From NCBI RefSeq assembly GCF_019112545.1, contig NW_025064895.1, positions 178,049 through 242,048 of the forward strand: DNA of 64,000 nucleotides. The letters are read 5' to 3'. Positions 1 to 11,162 of the stretch are shown piece by piece; position 1 is the first letter of the stretch; every line of letters starts with the position of its first letter. A model generated the notes under the pieces. The model saw only the letters and a program-made list of their open reading frames with translations. It was not told the origin of the DNA and made no database searches. The translations under genes were made by a program, and so were the position numbers. The DNA is from Guyanagaster necrorhizus. Its lineage: Eukaryota > Basidiomycota > Agaricomycetes > Agaricales > Physalacriaceae.

Positions 1-398
1 TACTGGCTAATGATTCTCAGTTACTAGCATATTCTAGTGTGTTATGCAGAATTTGCAAATTATAGGGCTGGACATATAGCCTGCATATCAATATCTGATT
101 CAGCAATTGAGATCTTGAATCCCTTTTCCCATATGAGATGATAGAGTGATAAGAGATTACTTTTCAATGCTTATATATATAATGTATCAAAAAGTTCCAC
201 TACTGAGTCTTTCTTTCTCTGAATCTCTGGCTCTAGTACTACTGACCCAATCTCTGCTGAATAGATGACTGAATTGTCTGCAAGACAAATGGAAATGACA
301 TATAGAGCATAGAGTCAGAACTATTGTCAGTAAGGAGTCATATGATAAGAAGCATCTGTATTGGTATTCCAATGAGATATAGCAGATGATAATAAATT
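1..398 (-). pseudogene. Copia protease-region remnant
   Basis: Minus-strand translation gives HWNTNTDASYHMTPY and LADNSVIYSAEI, which match NWNMDTDTLSHM and LADNSIIYSAGM in the copia copy at 49330-49450. This is the retropepsin-like part of the copia polyprotein, continuing the Gag fragment on the other side of the nested gypsy element. Stops are present. The remainder is cut off by the window edge. Confidence 0.7.
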
Positions 399-923
399 TG
401 TTACGATTTTTCCTATTTTCTTTTCTTTTTCCTTGGAAATGATCTCTATCTTGCTTAGTCAAGGCACTTAGGCCAGTGCTTAGGACCGTGGGAACGCTTA
501 ACTCAGCAACCCAGTCAGTCCTTGTCATACTGCGCTGCTGTGTGCTGTGAAGAGAGAGACAATACTCTTTTTGTTCTCCAACTGCGGTGCAGCAGTAACA
601 GCACACAGCAGGACAATAGGCTTTTGTGGAGAGACTGGCAATGGTAGGAGTAACAGCACACAGCAAGACAACAACTTTTTGTGAACACTTATTAATAGCC
701 AGATAACAGAACAGTATTTAAGTAGCGTAGTTCTCGCTGTAATATCCCAGTCTCGAACTAAAGTTTATACACTACTATTCTACCTCGAGCTCAGCTGATA
801 GCTTCGCCTTGTTCCATATCGACAACATTGACATTCGGTGAACTCTGATAGTCTAACCCGAAGTGCGTGGTTCTATCGGTTTATCATCACGTGTTAATAG
901 TCATGTGGAGTTTGGGCTTAACA
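399..923 (+). repeat. 5' LTR of gypsy element 1
   Basis: 525 bp with TG...CA ends. A TATA-like TATTTAAG lies at 715-722. The segment at 749-761 (AGTCTCGAACTAA), about 30 nt downstream of it, is complementary at 12 of 13 positions to the primer-binding site at 925-937. Compared with the right LTR, most differences are C/T or G/A at former CpG sites. Confidence 0.95.
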
Positions 924-924
924 A

Positions 925-937
925 TTAGTTTGAGACT
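925..937 (+). other. Self-primer type primer-binding site of gypsy element 1
   Basis: TTAGTTTGAGACT begins one base after the left LTR. It does not look like a tRNA 3' end complement. It is complementary to AGTCTCGAACTAA at 749-761 in the LTR except at one position, which is a former CpG. This is the arrangement known from Tf1/sushi elements, which prime from the 5' end of their own transcript. Confidence 0.65.
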
Positions 938-1137
938 TCTAGCTTCCCTTCTTTGAGCCTAAAGGCTAAAAGAACTGAACACTTCTTACCAACCCCTTTT
1001 CGATCAACAACAAAGACATCATATATCTTTCAACAACAGCTCTATCAACTCCGAAGCCCCCTCTTCCTCCATTGAATTGCTGACCGTTCTTCTAGAAACC
1101 TTAACAACCAGGATAATCAGGGATTATCAAGAAAAGG

Positions 1138-3417
1138 ATGACATCATCCAACAACTCATCAATGGCCTCTCTGCCGAGGGCTGAATCACCGAACTCAGAT
1201 CCAGAGAAGGGTCTGAAGGCATGGGCCAACCAGGTCCTTGCCAGGAGGAGGAGAAACCCCTCCCGGGTCCCTCACGAGTCCCGACCACCGACTCCGACTC
1301 CACCGACACACTGGTGGAAGAAAAGGAGGTCAAGCATAGCCAGCAGTGGGGAGATGAGCTTGATGAGAAGCACCAACAGTTGGCCGGACTTGGCCGACCC
1401 ACAGAATGAGGCCCAGCCCCAAAAGCCCGAGAGCCAAGAGAATGGCCCCTGGGTACCGAATGGGATGAAAATTCCGAAGATGACCCCTACGCCTCAGATC
1501 GATGGGATGATGCCAGGAATGATCAGGATCGAAGTACTGATCTTCGATCAACAGTCACCGAGAAAGGCAGCAGGTCTGCTGGAGGACAAAGGTGGTCCCC
1601 AGGGACTGAATGGAACGAGGATCCCAAGGACGACCCTTATGAGGTCGACCGGTGGGATAACACCACCAACGAAGGAGAAAGCAGTCCAGATGGACCCCTA
1701 TCCAGCGTGTCAGAGAGCAGTGGCTCTCTGGCAGACGATGAGTCCTTTGATTGGACCATCAAAGCAAGATTACCACCCCGGCCAACTCCCTGAATCAGCA
1801 ATCGAGCCCTTCGAGGGTTCTTGCACAGGAAGATCACCACTCTCTTCCTCAATCAGGACTTCTTCAATGAATTCCGACAATACACCGACAGGCTGGAAGG
1901 AGAAAGAGAGTGGCGGCACAATGCCGAGACCAAGGGGGTATGGGATCTCCCTGCCTGGAGAGTCCCATACTGGAAGGACTCCAATGACCCTCAAGGCCTA
2001 TATTGGCCTGAGGGAGGAAGGAGAAATAGAAGAGGAGGAAAGCCTTCTCCCTGCAAATAATCGGTGGACCCAGTTGGTGGACGAGAACTGGGAGGACTGG
2101 AGAAACAGAGAGGGGAAGCACCTGGAGAGTCGGCAGTACCCTCGCCCAATCATCAAGGACAATGGGATGCCACTAGCGCCAAGGCTGCCTCTGGTACTTC
2201 CTGAAGACGAATACTTGCCATTCCCAGTAAGTACTCCACCACCCTGAAGGAGAAGCCCTTCTGGGGGCAGTACGGCATCTTGGCTCTCTGAGGAAAAGCT
2301 GAAATATCTGAACCTCTGGAGGAACCCCGGCTTCCTACCAAAGCTGATGGGAGGACAGCCACCACCCGATGAGGCAACTGATTCAAAGGTGGACGACCCA
2401 GAGGCCACGGCACAGGGGTGGACGATCAAAGATGGCCGAATTGTCTGAAAAGAGAGGTCCTCAATGCCAAAAAGCCCTGTCGCCGATGATAGGTCCCTGC
2501 ATTCCTTTCCAGGACCCCCGACGGACTGGGTCGGCCCTCCTGGGGGGCAGTCACCAAATCCAATGGCACCTCTCGATCTGAAGGCACATGTATTAAATGT
2601 CAAGCCGACATTTGGGTGGGACCCCCTTCCCTTCAAGAGGGCCTCAGACGATATTGACCGCTTCCTTTTAGACTGCAACCAATACTTCTAAGTTTTTGCC
2701 TCCTATTTCCTATCCGACGTCTACAAGGTCAACTACGCCACTATATACTTTGAAGACAAAGCAAAGGTATGGTGGGTACTGATGGTGCCTACCTTCTGGT
2801 CAACTATGAGACAACATCATCGACTCTCCTCGTGGCCAGTACTAAAGCAGATGATCCGCGACAAATTCATGGATCCAGCTGTCCGAGAAGTACACAAGAT
2901 AAAAATGAAGGAATACAAGATGGGCGACAAGGTGACACTGGACTATTTCGACGAGTTAGAATGACTCAGAAAACTCACCAGAATCCAAGAAGACGTAGCT
3001 GACTCAGGGCACATGGTCGAGTATATGAAATTGGGGCTACCGCCCCATTACCTAAAGACCATTTCAGATTTCAGCCATAGCATTCCAATCAGCTATGATG
3101 AATGGAAGGCAAGAATTGTCCTCATGTGGCAAGAACGACAGTGGCAGAAGGCAGAGGCGACCAACCTGTGGGGACAACACAGGTACCAGAGACAGGGCTC
3201 GAAGCCCTCCACCTCCCATGTGACCACGTCCGCCAGGCCCAGTGGCTCAGCCCCAACTTCCCAAAACGATGAAAAGCAAACCGGTAAGGGCCTAAGTACC
3301 GGAAAGAGTAAGCAGATCGACGTGAATAGCCTCAAAAAGGAGGGAAAGTGCTTTAATTGTGGCCAGCCAGGCCATATAGCACGGAACTGCCCAGAGAAAA
3401 AGAATAAACACACGTGA
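1138..3417 (+). pseudogene. Gag of gypsy element 1, interrupted
   Basis: An open frame at 1138-2247 (369 codons) holds a Pro/Ser/Arg-rich N-terminal part and an acidic stretch (EEGEIEEEES). The capsid part follows over about 2450-3180 in broken pieces (DIDRFLLDCNQYF, EDKAKVWWVL, QEVHKIKMKEYKMGDK-like). A CCHC zinc knuckle, CFNCGQPGHIARNC, sits at about 3352-3393. Each segment has a clear counterpart in element 3 (57651-60611). A second frame, seen at 1821-2060, encodes FLNQDFFNEFRQYTDRLE and overlaps the first; it corresponds to the overlapping frame at 57449-59023 in element 3. Stops are mostly TGA. Confidence 0.85.
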
Positions 3418-3524
3418 GAGGATATCAGAGCACAGATTGCCGAATTAATGAAGGAGGACGAAGGCCTCAATGACATGCCCGAGGAGGGAAAAGGCGAGGC
3501 CGAGCAGTAGGTGATTCAACTGCC

Positions 3525-6500
3525 TTGGCCAAGAACAAGAGTAACGGGTCACAGCCTGCAGGACAGACTGACATTTTCTCCTCTTCTATAGCTTCCACCA
3601 ATATGTCTAAATTATGCATGCATTCAAATATACCCGACTCCATTACTCAGGAACCAGAATCGCCCAAGGAACCGATTTCCACAACTCAAGCGCCAACGAA
3701 AGGCCGAAGAGGGGCAGAGAGCCCCAAAGGTACGTTTTCATCTTCCGTTCATCAAACTAAAAAATCAAAACAGACTCAACCGCCCTCAGACCGAACAAGG
3801 GTAGAGAACCCCACAGCTTGGCTTAAGCCATTTGATACCGAGTGGACTTAGCGAGTGATCAAAGATGCCAGGAATGAAATGGCGGCAAAAGCCGTACTCA
3901 AGAATTGGGTACACAAGACCCGCATCAAGGAAGTGATCGATGATATGATCACAGGGATGAGAAAGGTAGAAAGATGCCAAGCACTCAAATGGCTCGATGA
4001 ACTGCGAGGACCATGAAAGTTCATCCGTCGAACCAAAACTTTGGGACAGGACCTCGTAACCAAAGCATAGATCGAGACATTAATGTCTCGATCTATCTAT
4101 GCAGTCACTACCCTGATTAATAGTGGCTGCACGGGAAGTTCCATCAATCAAGCTTTTGTCATCAAGCACTAATTACCTACATGGGCAACAGCAGCCCCAA
4201 TACCCATCTACAATGCCAATGGAACAAAGAACCAAGCAGGATCGATCACCGAATACGTAGAGCTTAGGCTCACTATCAGTGATCACTCGGAATGAATTGA
4301 CCTAGCAGTAATGGACCTAGGAATGAGAGAAGTATTCTTTGGTCATGATTGGCTAATTAGGCACAACCTGCTGATCAATTAGAAAACTGGATGAATCATC
4401 TTCGCCCAATGTCGTTGCCGGAAAATTCCATTTGAACTACCAGATGAGGATCCCAAAGATCAGTGGGATGAAGAAATGGAGGATGGTGAAACAATTCTCG
4501 CCGTCGACCTACAAAGAGCCATTAGCATACAGGCTATGCACCATGCTAATGACCTAGCAGCAAAAGCCAATGCCAAAAAAAGGGAGAAGACATTTGAAGA
4601 AATGATACCCGAATGGGCATGCGACTACCGGGATTTATTCGAAAAAGAAAGTTTCGACAAACTACCCGATGCCAAACCCTGGGATCATGCAATCGAATTA
4701 ATCCCTAATGCCAATGCTAATCTGGATTGCAAATGCTACCCTTTAGGCAACAACGAACAACAGGAACTGGATAAGTTCCTTGAAGAGAACTTATCTAGTG
4801 GAAGGATCCATCCATCAAAGTCGCCAATAGCGTCTCCCTTCTTTTTTGTCAAAAAGAAGGATGGGAAACTCCGACTGGTACAAAACTATCGGAAGCTTAC
4901 TGAAATGACAATCAAGAACCATTATCCACTTCTGTTAATCTCGGAGTTGATGGACAAACTCCAAGGTGCAAAGTACTACACCAAGCTGGATGTCCGATGG
5001 GGATACAATAACGTGCGGATCAGAGAAGGTGATGAATGGAAAGCTGCATTTCGAACCAACCGGGGGTTGTTCGAACCGACGGTCATGTTTTTCGGCCTCA
5101 CAAACTCGCCTGCCACTTTCCAATGGATGATAAACGACATATTTAAGAACCTCATCGCCACAGGAAAGGTCACAATCTACTTGGACGATATACTTATCAT
5201 GTCCAAAACTAAGGAGGAACACAGAAGGCTGGTGCACCAAGTTCTATCTTTGATGAGGAAGCACTGGCTCTTCCTTAAAGCTGAAAAATGTGAATTTGAG
5301 GTATTAGAAATGGAATACCTTGGAGTTATAATCAGTGAAGGAAGTATTCAAATGGACTCAATCAAAGTGGCAGGAGTAACCGAATGGCCAGAATCAACCA
5401 AAAAGAAGGAGTTGCAATCATTCCTCGGCTTCACCAACTTCTATCAAAGATTCATCCAGAACTATAGCAAAATAGTCTGACCAATGACACAATTGACTGA
5501 AAATTCCCCATGGAATTGGGGAATTTTCCAACGGACGGCATTTAACGATCTTAAACGCTGACTAGCCGATGACGTTATTTTGGCTATACCCAGTCAGGAA
5601 GGGAGGTTCCAAGTGGAGGCTGACTCCAGCAAGAGCGCAGTTGAAGCGGTACTTTCACAGAAACAGAATGATAAATGGTGACCAGTCACCTTTATGTCAA
5701 GAGCACTCACAGTAACTGAGCACAACTACAAAATCTATGACAAGGAACTCCTTGCTATAATGCTCACCCTTGCTGAATGGCAGCATTATCTCATTGGAGC
5801 AGTCCAGACCTTTGAGATCTAGACAGATCACCAGAACCTCCAATACTTCCGACAACCTCAAAAGCTTAATCGGAGACAAGCATGATGGATCATGGAACTA
5901 TCCCAATATGAATACACACTGCACCACAAGGCTGGTGTTGCAAATAAAAAAGCCAACTTTCTTAGTCACCGGGCGGATCATGACCAAGGAGGAGACGACA
6001 ACAAGGAGGTTGTATTACTACAACCAGAACACTTCCGAGCTATGATCATGCCCATAGAAGAAGAGATGCATGAACGCATCAAGAGTGCCACCCGAGACCC
6101 GCACAAGTGGGATCAATGAATTGCCCCATCACTCAATCACGAGCGGGGACTGAAGAAGGAAGGGGGATTGATCCGTTATGATGGACGGATCTATATCCCT
6201 AGAGATCAAAAGCTTCGTGGTGATATCATCGCCACATGCCATGATCACATGATGGCTGGACATCCTGGCATCGCAAAAACAAAAGAATTGGTCTTGAGGG
6301 AATACTGGTGGCCCAAGATAGACTATGATATCACCCGATATGTCAAGGCTTATGAGGTTTGCCAGTGAGGCAAGACTTCAACACAATCCAGAGCAGCCCC
6401 ACTCCACCCGAATGAGGTCCCTTCATCACCATAGACCCACATCTCGGTGGATATGATAACTGGACTTCCCGAAAGCGACGGCTATGATGCAATCATCATC

Positions 6501-7706
6501 ATAGTCGATCGCTTCTCGAAGGCGATCATACCGATCACCTGTTTTATAGAATTGACATCCAAGAGATGGGCAAAGATACTACGCGACGAGGTTTATGCAA
6601 AGTATGGCATGCCTCAGGTAGTAATTTCAGACAGAGGACCACAATTCGTCTCCAAGTTTTTGGACAACTTATATCGGCTCCTCAACATCAAGAGGAATGC
6701 CTCAACAGCATACCACCCACAAACCGATGGCCAAACAGAACGGGCCAACCAGGAAATTGAAAAGTACTTATGACTTTTCATCAGTTACTGGCAAGATGAC
6801 TGGACGGAATGGCTGGCATTAGCAGCATTCCAATATAACAACAGAATTCACTCTGCAATGAGCAAAACACCGTTCTTTATGAACTACAGCAGGAACCCAC
6901 CAGTTGCACAATCTGGCCGCGCACATACGACAACACCAGCATCAGCGGACTTTGCAATGACAATGGCAAAGATCCATGAAGAAACAAAAACTGCACTGGA
7001 AAAAGCTGCTTTATCAATGAAAAAGCAGTATGACAAGTATAAACAACCAGCACACAAATACTCAGTCAACGACAAAGTCTGGTTAAACACCACAAACCTG
7101 CACCTGCCAAGGCCAAAACAAAAATTAGCAGACAAACATACAGGCCCATTCAAAGTCCTCGCTAAAATTGGCAGATCTGCATACAAGTTGCAGTTGCCAG
7201 CAACTTGGAAAATCCACAATGTTTTCAATGAAACATTGTTGAACCCATATATCGCACCAGCCTTTCCAAACTAAGAATGACCACCACCATCTCTGGCAGA
7301 ACTCATCGACGATGAAGAACACTACAAAATTGATGAGGTGCTTAACCACAAAACCCGAAAGGTCAAAGCACGAGGAGGAGGCATGACGACCACCATTGAC
7401 TACTTAGTCAGCTGGAAAGGATATGGCCCAGAATCAAACCAATGGGTCAACGAAAAATACATGAATACGAAAGAGGCCATACAAGATTACAAGCACAGAA
7501 TCAACAGATTGGACATGGGGAACTACATGCTCAACCGACCAGCCAATGACAAGGGAATGTTACAAGAGGACGATGAAGATGGCCCTGCGACAGGCATACC
7601 AAGAATGATGGAGACATACAACGAAGAGCAATGTGCCATCACAAGCCGACGGACGGGTCCAGCAGATCGGCCACCTCCTTCTGAGGGGAGGGTCTACCCT
7701 AACTGA
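3525..7706 (+). pseudogene. Pol of gypsy element 1: protease, RT, RNase H, integrase, chromodomain
   Basis: In order: a retropepsin segment LINSGCTGSSINQAF near 4115-4155, where the catalytic Asp of the usual DSG is replaced by Asn; reverse transcriptase 4476-5480 with FFVKKKDGKLR, YYTKLDVRWGY and an intact YLDD; RNase H to about 5880; integrase zinc-binding H-H-C-C at about 6235-6368; integrase core at 6447-6773 with MDMITGLPES, VISDRGPQF and a YHPQTDGQTERANQEIE motif; and a chromodomain at 7320-7520 (YKIDEVLNHK ... YLVSWKGYGPESNQWV). At least eight stops break the frame, many at positions where element 3 keeps CGA. Confidence 0.9.
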
Positions 7707-7726
7707 ACCATCAGGACGATGGTCTT

Positions 7727-7736
7727 AAGGAGGGGG
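7727..7736 (+). other. Polypurine tract of gypsy element 1
   Basis: AAGGAGGGGG lies three bases before the right LTR, the expected place for the plus-strand primer. Confidence 0.75.
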
Positions 7737-7739
7737 TAA

Positions 7740-8264
7740 TGTTATGATTTTTCCTATTTTCTTTTCTTTTTTCTTGGAAATGACCCCTATCTTGCTTAGT
7801 CAAGGTGCTTAGGCCAGCACTTAGGACCGTGGGAATGCTTAACTCAGCAACCCAGTCAGTCCTTGTCATACTGCGCTGCTGTGTGCTATGAAGGGAGAGA
7901 CAATACTCTTTTTGTTCTCCAACTGCGGCACAGCAGTAACAGCACACAGCAGGACAATGGGCTTTTGTAGAGAGACTGGCAATGGTAGGGGTAACAGCAC
8001 ACAGCAAGACAACAACTTTTTGTGAACACTTATTAATAGCCAGATAACAGAACAGTATTTAAGTAGCGTAGTTCTCACTGTAATACCCCAGTCTCGAACT
8101 AAAGTTTATACACTACCATTCTATCTCGAGCTCAGCTAATAGCTTCGCTTTGTTCCACATCAACAACATTGATATTCGGTGAACTCTGATAGTCTAACCC
8201 AAAGTGCACAGTTCTATCGGTTTATCATCATGTGTTAATAGTCACATGGAGTTTGAGCTTAACA
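7740..8264 (+). repeat. 3' LTR of gypsy element 1
   Basis: 525 bp, same length as the left LTR and nearly the same sequence, starting TGTTATG and ending TTAACA. It follows a polypurine tract and is followed by AAATT, the second copy of the target duplication. Confidence 0.95.
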
Positions 8265-9154
8265 AAATTAGTATTTGCTTGGCTAGCAGTCTCCTTCTTT
8301 GTCTCAACAGAGTTAATAGCTTCCAAATCTTTCTTTCCAGCCCTCTTGTGATGATGCTTTTCAGCAGTATAGTTAGCAGCACATTCATGGTCCTGTTTAA
8401 GTGAGAGCTTCTTAGTTATACACTCTTTCTCTGCATGATTCTCATAAAGGCACTATTCATATTTTACAGTGGCATTGGTAGCTGGATTTATAGCTGAATG
8501 AAAAAGTGTAGCTTTAAGAGTAACAGAAACTGCTGGATCACTAGTATGTAGCTTCTGATTGTTTTCTTCATTGGGAAATGCAGTGCAGAGTCCTTCAAGA
8601 GTGAGCTTATTAGAGAGAAAAAATAGTGATATGATGAAGTTTCTAAATTCAGACTGAGAGAGTGTATGAATCAGAGTCATAACAAGAAGCTCTTTTTCTA
8701 ACTACTAAAGGCCAAAATGAGCAGAGTGCAGAGCATAGATATAACTCATGATTTGAGTGCTCCAACTGACAAGGTCTGAAAGTGACTCTTCTGTCTCTTT
8801 CTTGAGATTGAAGAAGCTGTCATAGGCTACAAATTAAGTCACTGGTTTTTTTTGCTGATAGTGTATCTTTAATGTGTCTCACATTCTCTCTGGATTATCA
8901 AGGCAGCTCTTGACATGAGCCTTCTGGGACTCATCAAGACAGAGATAGATCATGCCAGCAGCCAATATCTGAGTCTTCTTTCAGTCCTTCCAGTTCTTCT
9001 TCTTGTGGTATGTTGGCTTCTCAGAGTCACAGTCAATGGTGATAAGGTACTCACAGTAAGTTTTGGGTAGGGCTGACATGTTTTCTTCCCACTCACCATA
9101 ATTGAAGGCATTTAGATTGTTGAAGCTCTTTTTGATTATATTAAAGAATGGCAT
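8265..9154 (-). pseudogene. Copia Gag remnant
   Basis: The minus-strand reading frame begins near an ATG at 9154 and shows the UBN2-type copia Gag layout: a segment AFNYGEWEENM, then LAAGMIYLCLDESQKAHVK, then a long helical stretch and a decayed zinc knuckle (C-x7-H-A-x3-C pattern in CLYENHAEKEC). It parallels the Gag of the copia copy at 48407-49150; for example MTLIHTLSQSEF matches MTLIYTFLFNYD there. At least three in-frame stops interrupt it. It ends at the gypsy insertion point. Confidence 0.8.
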
Positions 9155-9274
9155 AATGTATGTAATGATATTATTTCAGTAGTAAAGTGACTGATAGAGA
9201 GATAGCAGGGTATAAGCAAGATATGAAGATGAAAAAAAACTTGAAATAGGTCTTAAAATACAGGGCTCATAACC

Positions 9275-9476
9275 TGTTGCAGGCAGGTTATTTTCACACA
9301 GTGAATAATAGCCAGGCTGAGTACAATAGTCAATTGCTTGAAGGCTGAGATACATATAACTACTACTCACCTGAGTATGATGGTCAATTGCTTAAAGGCC
9401 ATTGACTGTCAACTCAGGACAAAACTGTCTATGCTTATATAAGGTTGACATCAGGTACTTGTGTCATCCCACAACA
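9275..9476 (-). repeat. Copia LTR (5' LTR of the minus-strand element)
   Basis: On the minus strand this 202-bp segment begins TGTTGTGGGATG and ends CTGCAACA, giving the usual TG...CA ends. It holds a TATA-like TTATATAAG. It is followed at once (9274 down to about 9262) by GGTTATGAGCCC, which resembles the copia primer-binding site that pairs with the anticodon region of initiator methionine tRNA. The partner LTR lies outside the window, so the borders rest on the TG/CA ends and the primer site only. Confidence 0.75.
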
Positions 9477-9838
9477 CTTTCTGACCTAATGGTTTTCATG
9501 TTGTCTGCTAAGTTAGTCCATTCATTTATCTACCTCATTAAATAAATAACTCATCTTAAATTTTCAGTGATATTCTCTCTTTCTACAAGGAAGAAGTTGC
9601 TGGGGAAGAACTAAACCAAGTTTTCCTTCTTGCTTCATGCAGTAATTCTACAAAGACTGATGTTGTGAGATGGCTTGTTGATTCTACCATTGAAGCTCAC
9701 CACAACATTTTGGATATCCTCAGACTGAACAAGGAGGCATTGAATGCATACTTGAGTTTCAGTGATGGATACATTTGGGCTCATGCGGGACTTTCCAGAT
9801 ACCGTTTGAAAGAGCTGGGTATTTTTCCAGCAGAGTAA
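9477..9838 (+). pseudogene. 3' fragment of a second TRI5-like terpene synthase gene
   Basis: The piece begins directly at the copia LTR border within a segment reading LSDLMVFMLSAN and matches exons 2-3 of the intact gene at 12472-13657. Exon part 9477-9511, intron 9512-9568 (GTTAGT...TTTCAG) and exon 9569-9838 are all collinear with the intact copy, and the splice rebuilds the N-D-x-x-S-x-Y-x-E metal-binding (NSE) motif, here NDILSFYKEE. It ends with SRYRLKELGIFPAE and a stop. The reading frame is still open, but the 5' part is separated by the transposon. CpG sites present in the intact copy are mostly TpG or CpA here. The gene lost its promoter and N-terminal half, so I call it non-functional. 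Confidence 0.85.
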
Positions 9839-10492
9839 TTTTGTTGCCATTGTGCACGTGATTTCCACTTTTTAGTCATAGATTTGAGCGATTGCGCCAA
9901 ACATACGCTAGCGCCATTGTTAGATATGCAGTACCATTTTGGATATTCTCGAGGCGACGTTGAGCTTCAGTGTGGCAACTTACAAGTTTGCAGCCCAATT
10001 ATGCAGTCTCCCACCTACCCATCCCCTCCAGAAAGTGGCCAATTGCAATAATCTCAGTTTGAACTAATAGATTATATGAAAGTGTTGCTTATTCGACATC
10101 CAAAGGACCGTACTTAGCACAGTAGACACCAGATGCATGCCACACCAACCGTGATTTACCCCTACCGCAGCGTAGTCATTAGATTGTACACGTAGGCCTT
10201 GTCGGGCCCTTGAAACAAGATTCAGTCATTCATTCGATATACATCACGTTGAATGGGGGGCTTTGTGGCCGAATTGCTTACCCTGCCACGACTACTTGCA
10301 AAAGGATACATCATAATCACCGCACTAGTAAGTGGTCCAGTGTCCTTGAATAACGAGTGCTCCACACTGAGTACCGGTGCTTACGTTACTGTGATGACAC
10401 GACTTACTCATGCGATTATGCCATGACGAACAGTATATAAGGATGCAGTCCGCCTTTTCGCAGGACCACCACCCCTTAGGGCACCCCGAACA
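9839..10492 (+). other. Intergenic stretch upstream of the dioxygenase
   Basis: No coding region is supported. CpG frequency returns to normal at once after 9840, in contrast to the terpene synthase fragment on its left. It ends with the promoter of the dioxygenase gene. Confidence 0.5.
10434..10440 (+). promoter_or_regulatory. TATA box of the DOPA dioxygenase gene
   Basis: TATATAA lies 53 bp upstream of the start codon at 10493, a suitable core promoter position for a short 5' leader. Confidence 0.55.
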
Positions 10493-11162
10493 ATGGCCAA
10501 ATACCCTTCTCCTCTCATTGGATATGAGAATGCCCCGCTTCTGCCGACCGGCACTAACCCAGACGGCAAATCGCTGACGAACGACATACAGAAGGACGAG
10601 CAGGGCAAGCCAGTGCTCAGCAAGGCTTACGACGAGTTTGTGGACCCAATTGATAAGAATAACAATGGGTTCGACTTTCACAGCGAGTCCTGTTGGCATT
10701 CTGGCCGGGGTCGATGATACTGATACCTGAACGACAGTTTATTATATGCAGAATGCCCCGGACGAGATTGAGTACGCCAGAAAGCTGCACGAAAGAATCA
10801 GAAGAGAATTTCCCGAGGTACACATTAATTTATTCTTTCCGTTTCAAGGTTAAATAATCTTCTGTATAGATGAGAATCTATCGATTCTGGGAGCGACCTG
10901 TAGGGCCTCATCCTGTCCCAATGTTTGAAGTGAATACTTTTACGCCTCACATGACGGGGACATTATTCTCCTGGCTAGCGGTGAACCGTGGACCTTGTTC
11001 GTCAGTTAACTTGTCCTTGTTTGTGTGTAGCCGAGTCTCATCTGTCGATCTAGTGTCCTCATCCATCCCAATACTGGAGACGAGTATCGTGACCATACGG
11101 AGCTTGTGACGTGGATGGGTAGGCCCTGGCCTTTGAATACCGATCTGTTGAACCGCCACTAA
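10493..11162 (+). CDS. DOPA 4,5-dioxygenase family protein
   Basis: Predicted exons 10493-10682, 10738-10817, 10870-11000 and 11054-11162 give 169 residues, a normal size for this small-domain family. The conserved blocks are all present: FDFHIYYMQN across the first junction, ARKLHERIRREFPE, YRFWERPVGPHPVPMFEV, LAVNRGPCS, VLIHPNTGDEYRDHT and TWMGRPWPLN. Members cleave the catechol ring of DOPA (in Amanita this leads to muscaflavin and betalamic acid) or act on related catechols; the His residues in the FDFH, GPHP, IHPN and DHT blocks are likely metal or substrate ligands. The first intron uses a GC donor; a GT donor nearby would break the family sequence. It lies between two terpene synthase copies, so a role in a metabolite cluster is possible but unproven. 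The actual substrate cannot be read from sequence. Confidence 0.88.

Larger units (their letters stand above)
399..8264 (+). mobile_element. Full-length Ty3/gypsy chromovirus-type retrotransposon (element 1)
   Basis: Two 525-bp LTRs (399-923 and 7740-8264) start TGTTA and end TTAACA. A 5-bp duplication AAATT flanks them (394-398 and 8265-8269). Inside are a primer-binding site (925-937), a gag region with zinc knuckle, and pol in gypsy order: protease, reverse transcriptase, RNase H, integrase, then a C-terminal chromodomain. A polypurine tract lies before the right LTR. Many in-frame stops, chiefly TGA in place of CGA, make it non-autonomous. It is inserted in a minus-strand copia element. 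Confidence 0.95.
1..9476 (-). mobile_element. Ty1/copia element, minus strand, split by a gypsy insertion
   Basis: Read on the minus strand, the order is LTR (9275-9476), primer-binding site, Gag (9154 down to 8265), then after the nested gypsy element (399-8264) the protease region (398 down to 1). The element runs off the left edge, so integrase, reverse transcriptase and the other LTR are not seen. Removing the gypsy element and one AAATT copy rejoins the Gag-protease reading frame: the piece ending ASQANTN runs on into LLSS and then HWNTNTD, which parallels the copia copy at 49300. The element is old: several in-frame stops and almost no CpG. It sits inside a terpene synthase-like gene whose 3' part begins at 9477. 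Confidence 0.85.

Noticed and set aside
187..666. Minus-strand frame of 159 codons across the left gypsy LTR
   Set aside because: It spans the LTR and the copia fragment; most of it is repeated at 7711-8007 in the right LTR. It is a chance frame in repeat sequence.
399..8264. RIP in the ascomycete sense as cause of the stops
   Set aside because: Changes sit mostly in CpG context, not in CpA, and both strands are hit separately, so methyl-CpG deamination fits better.
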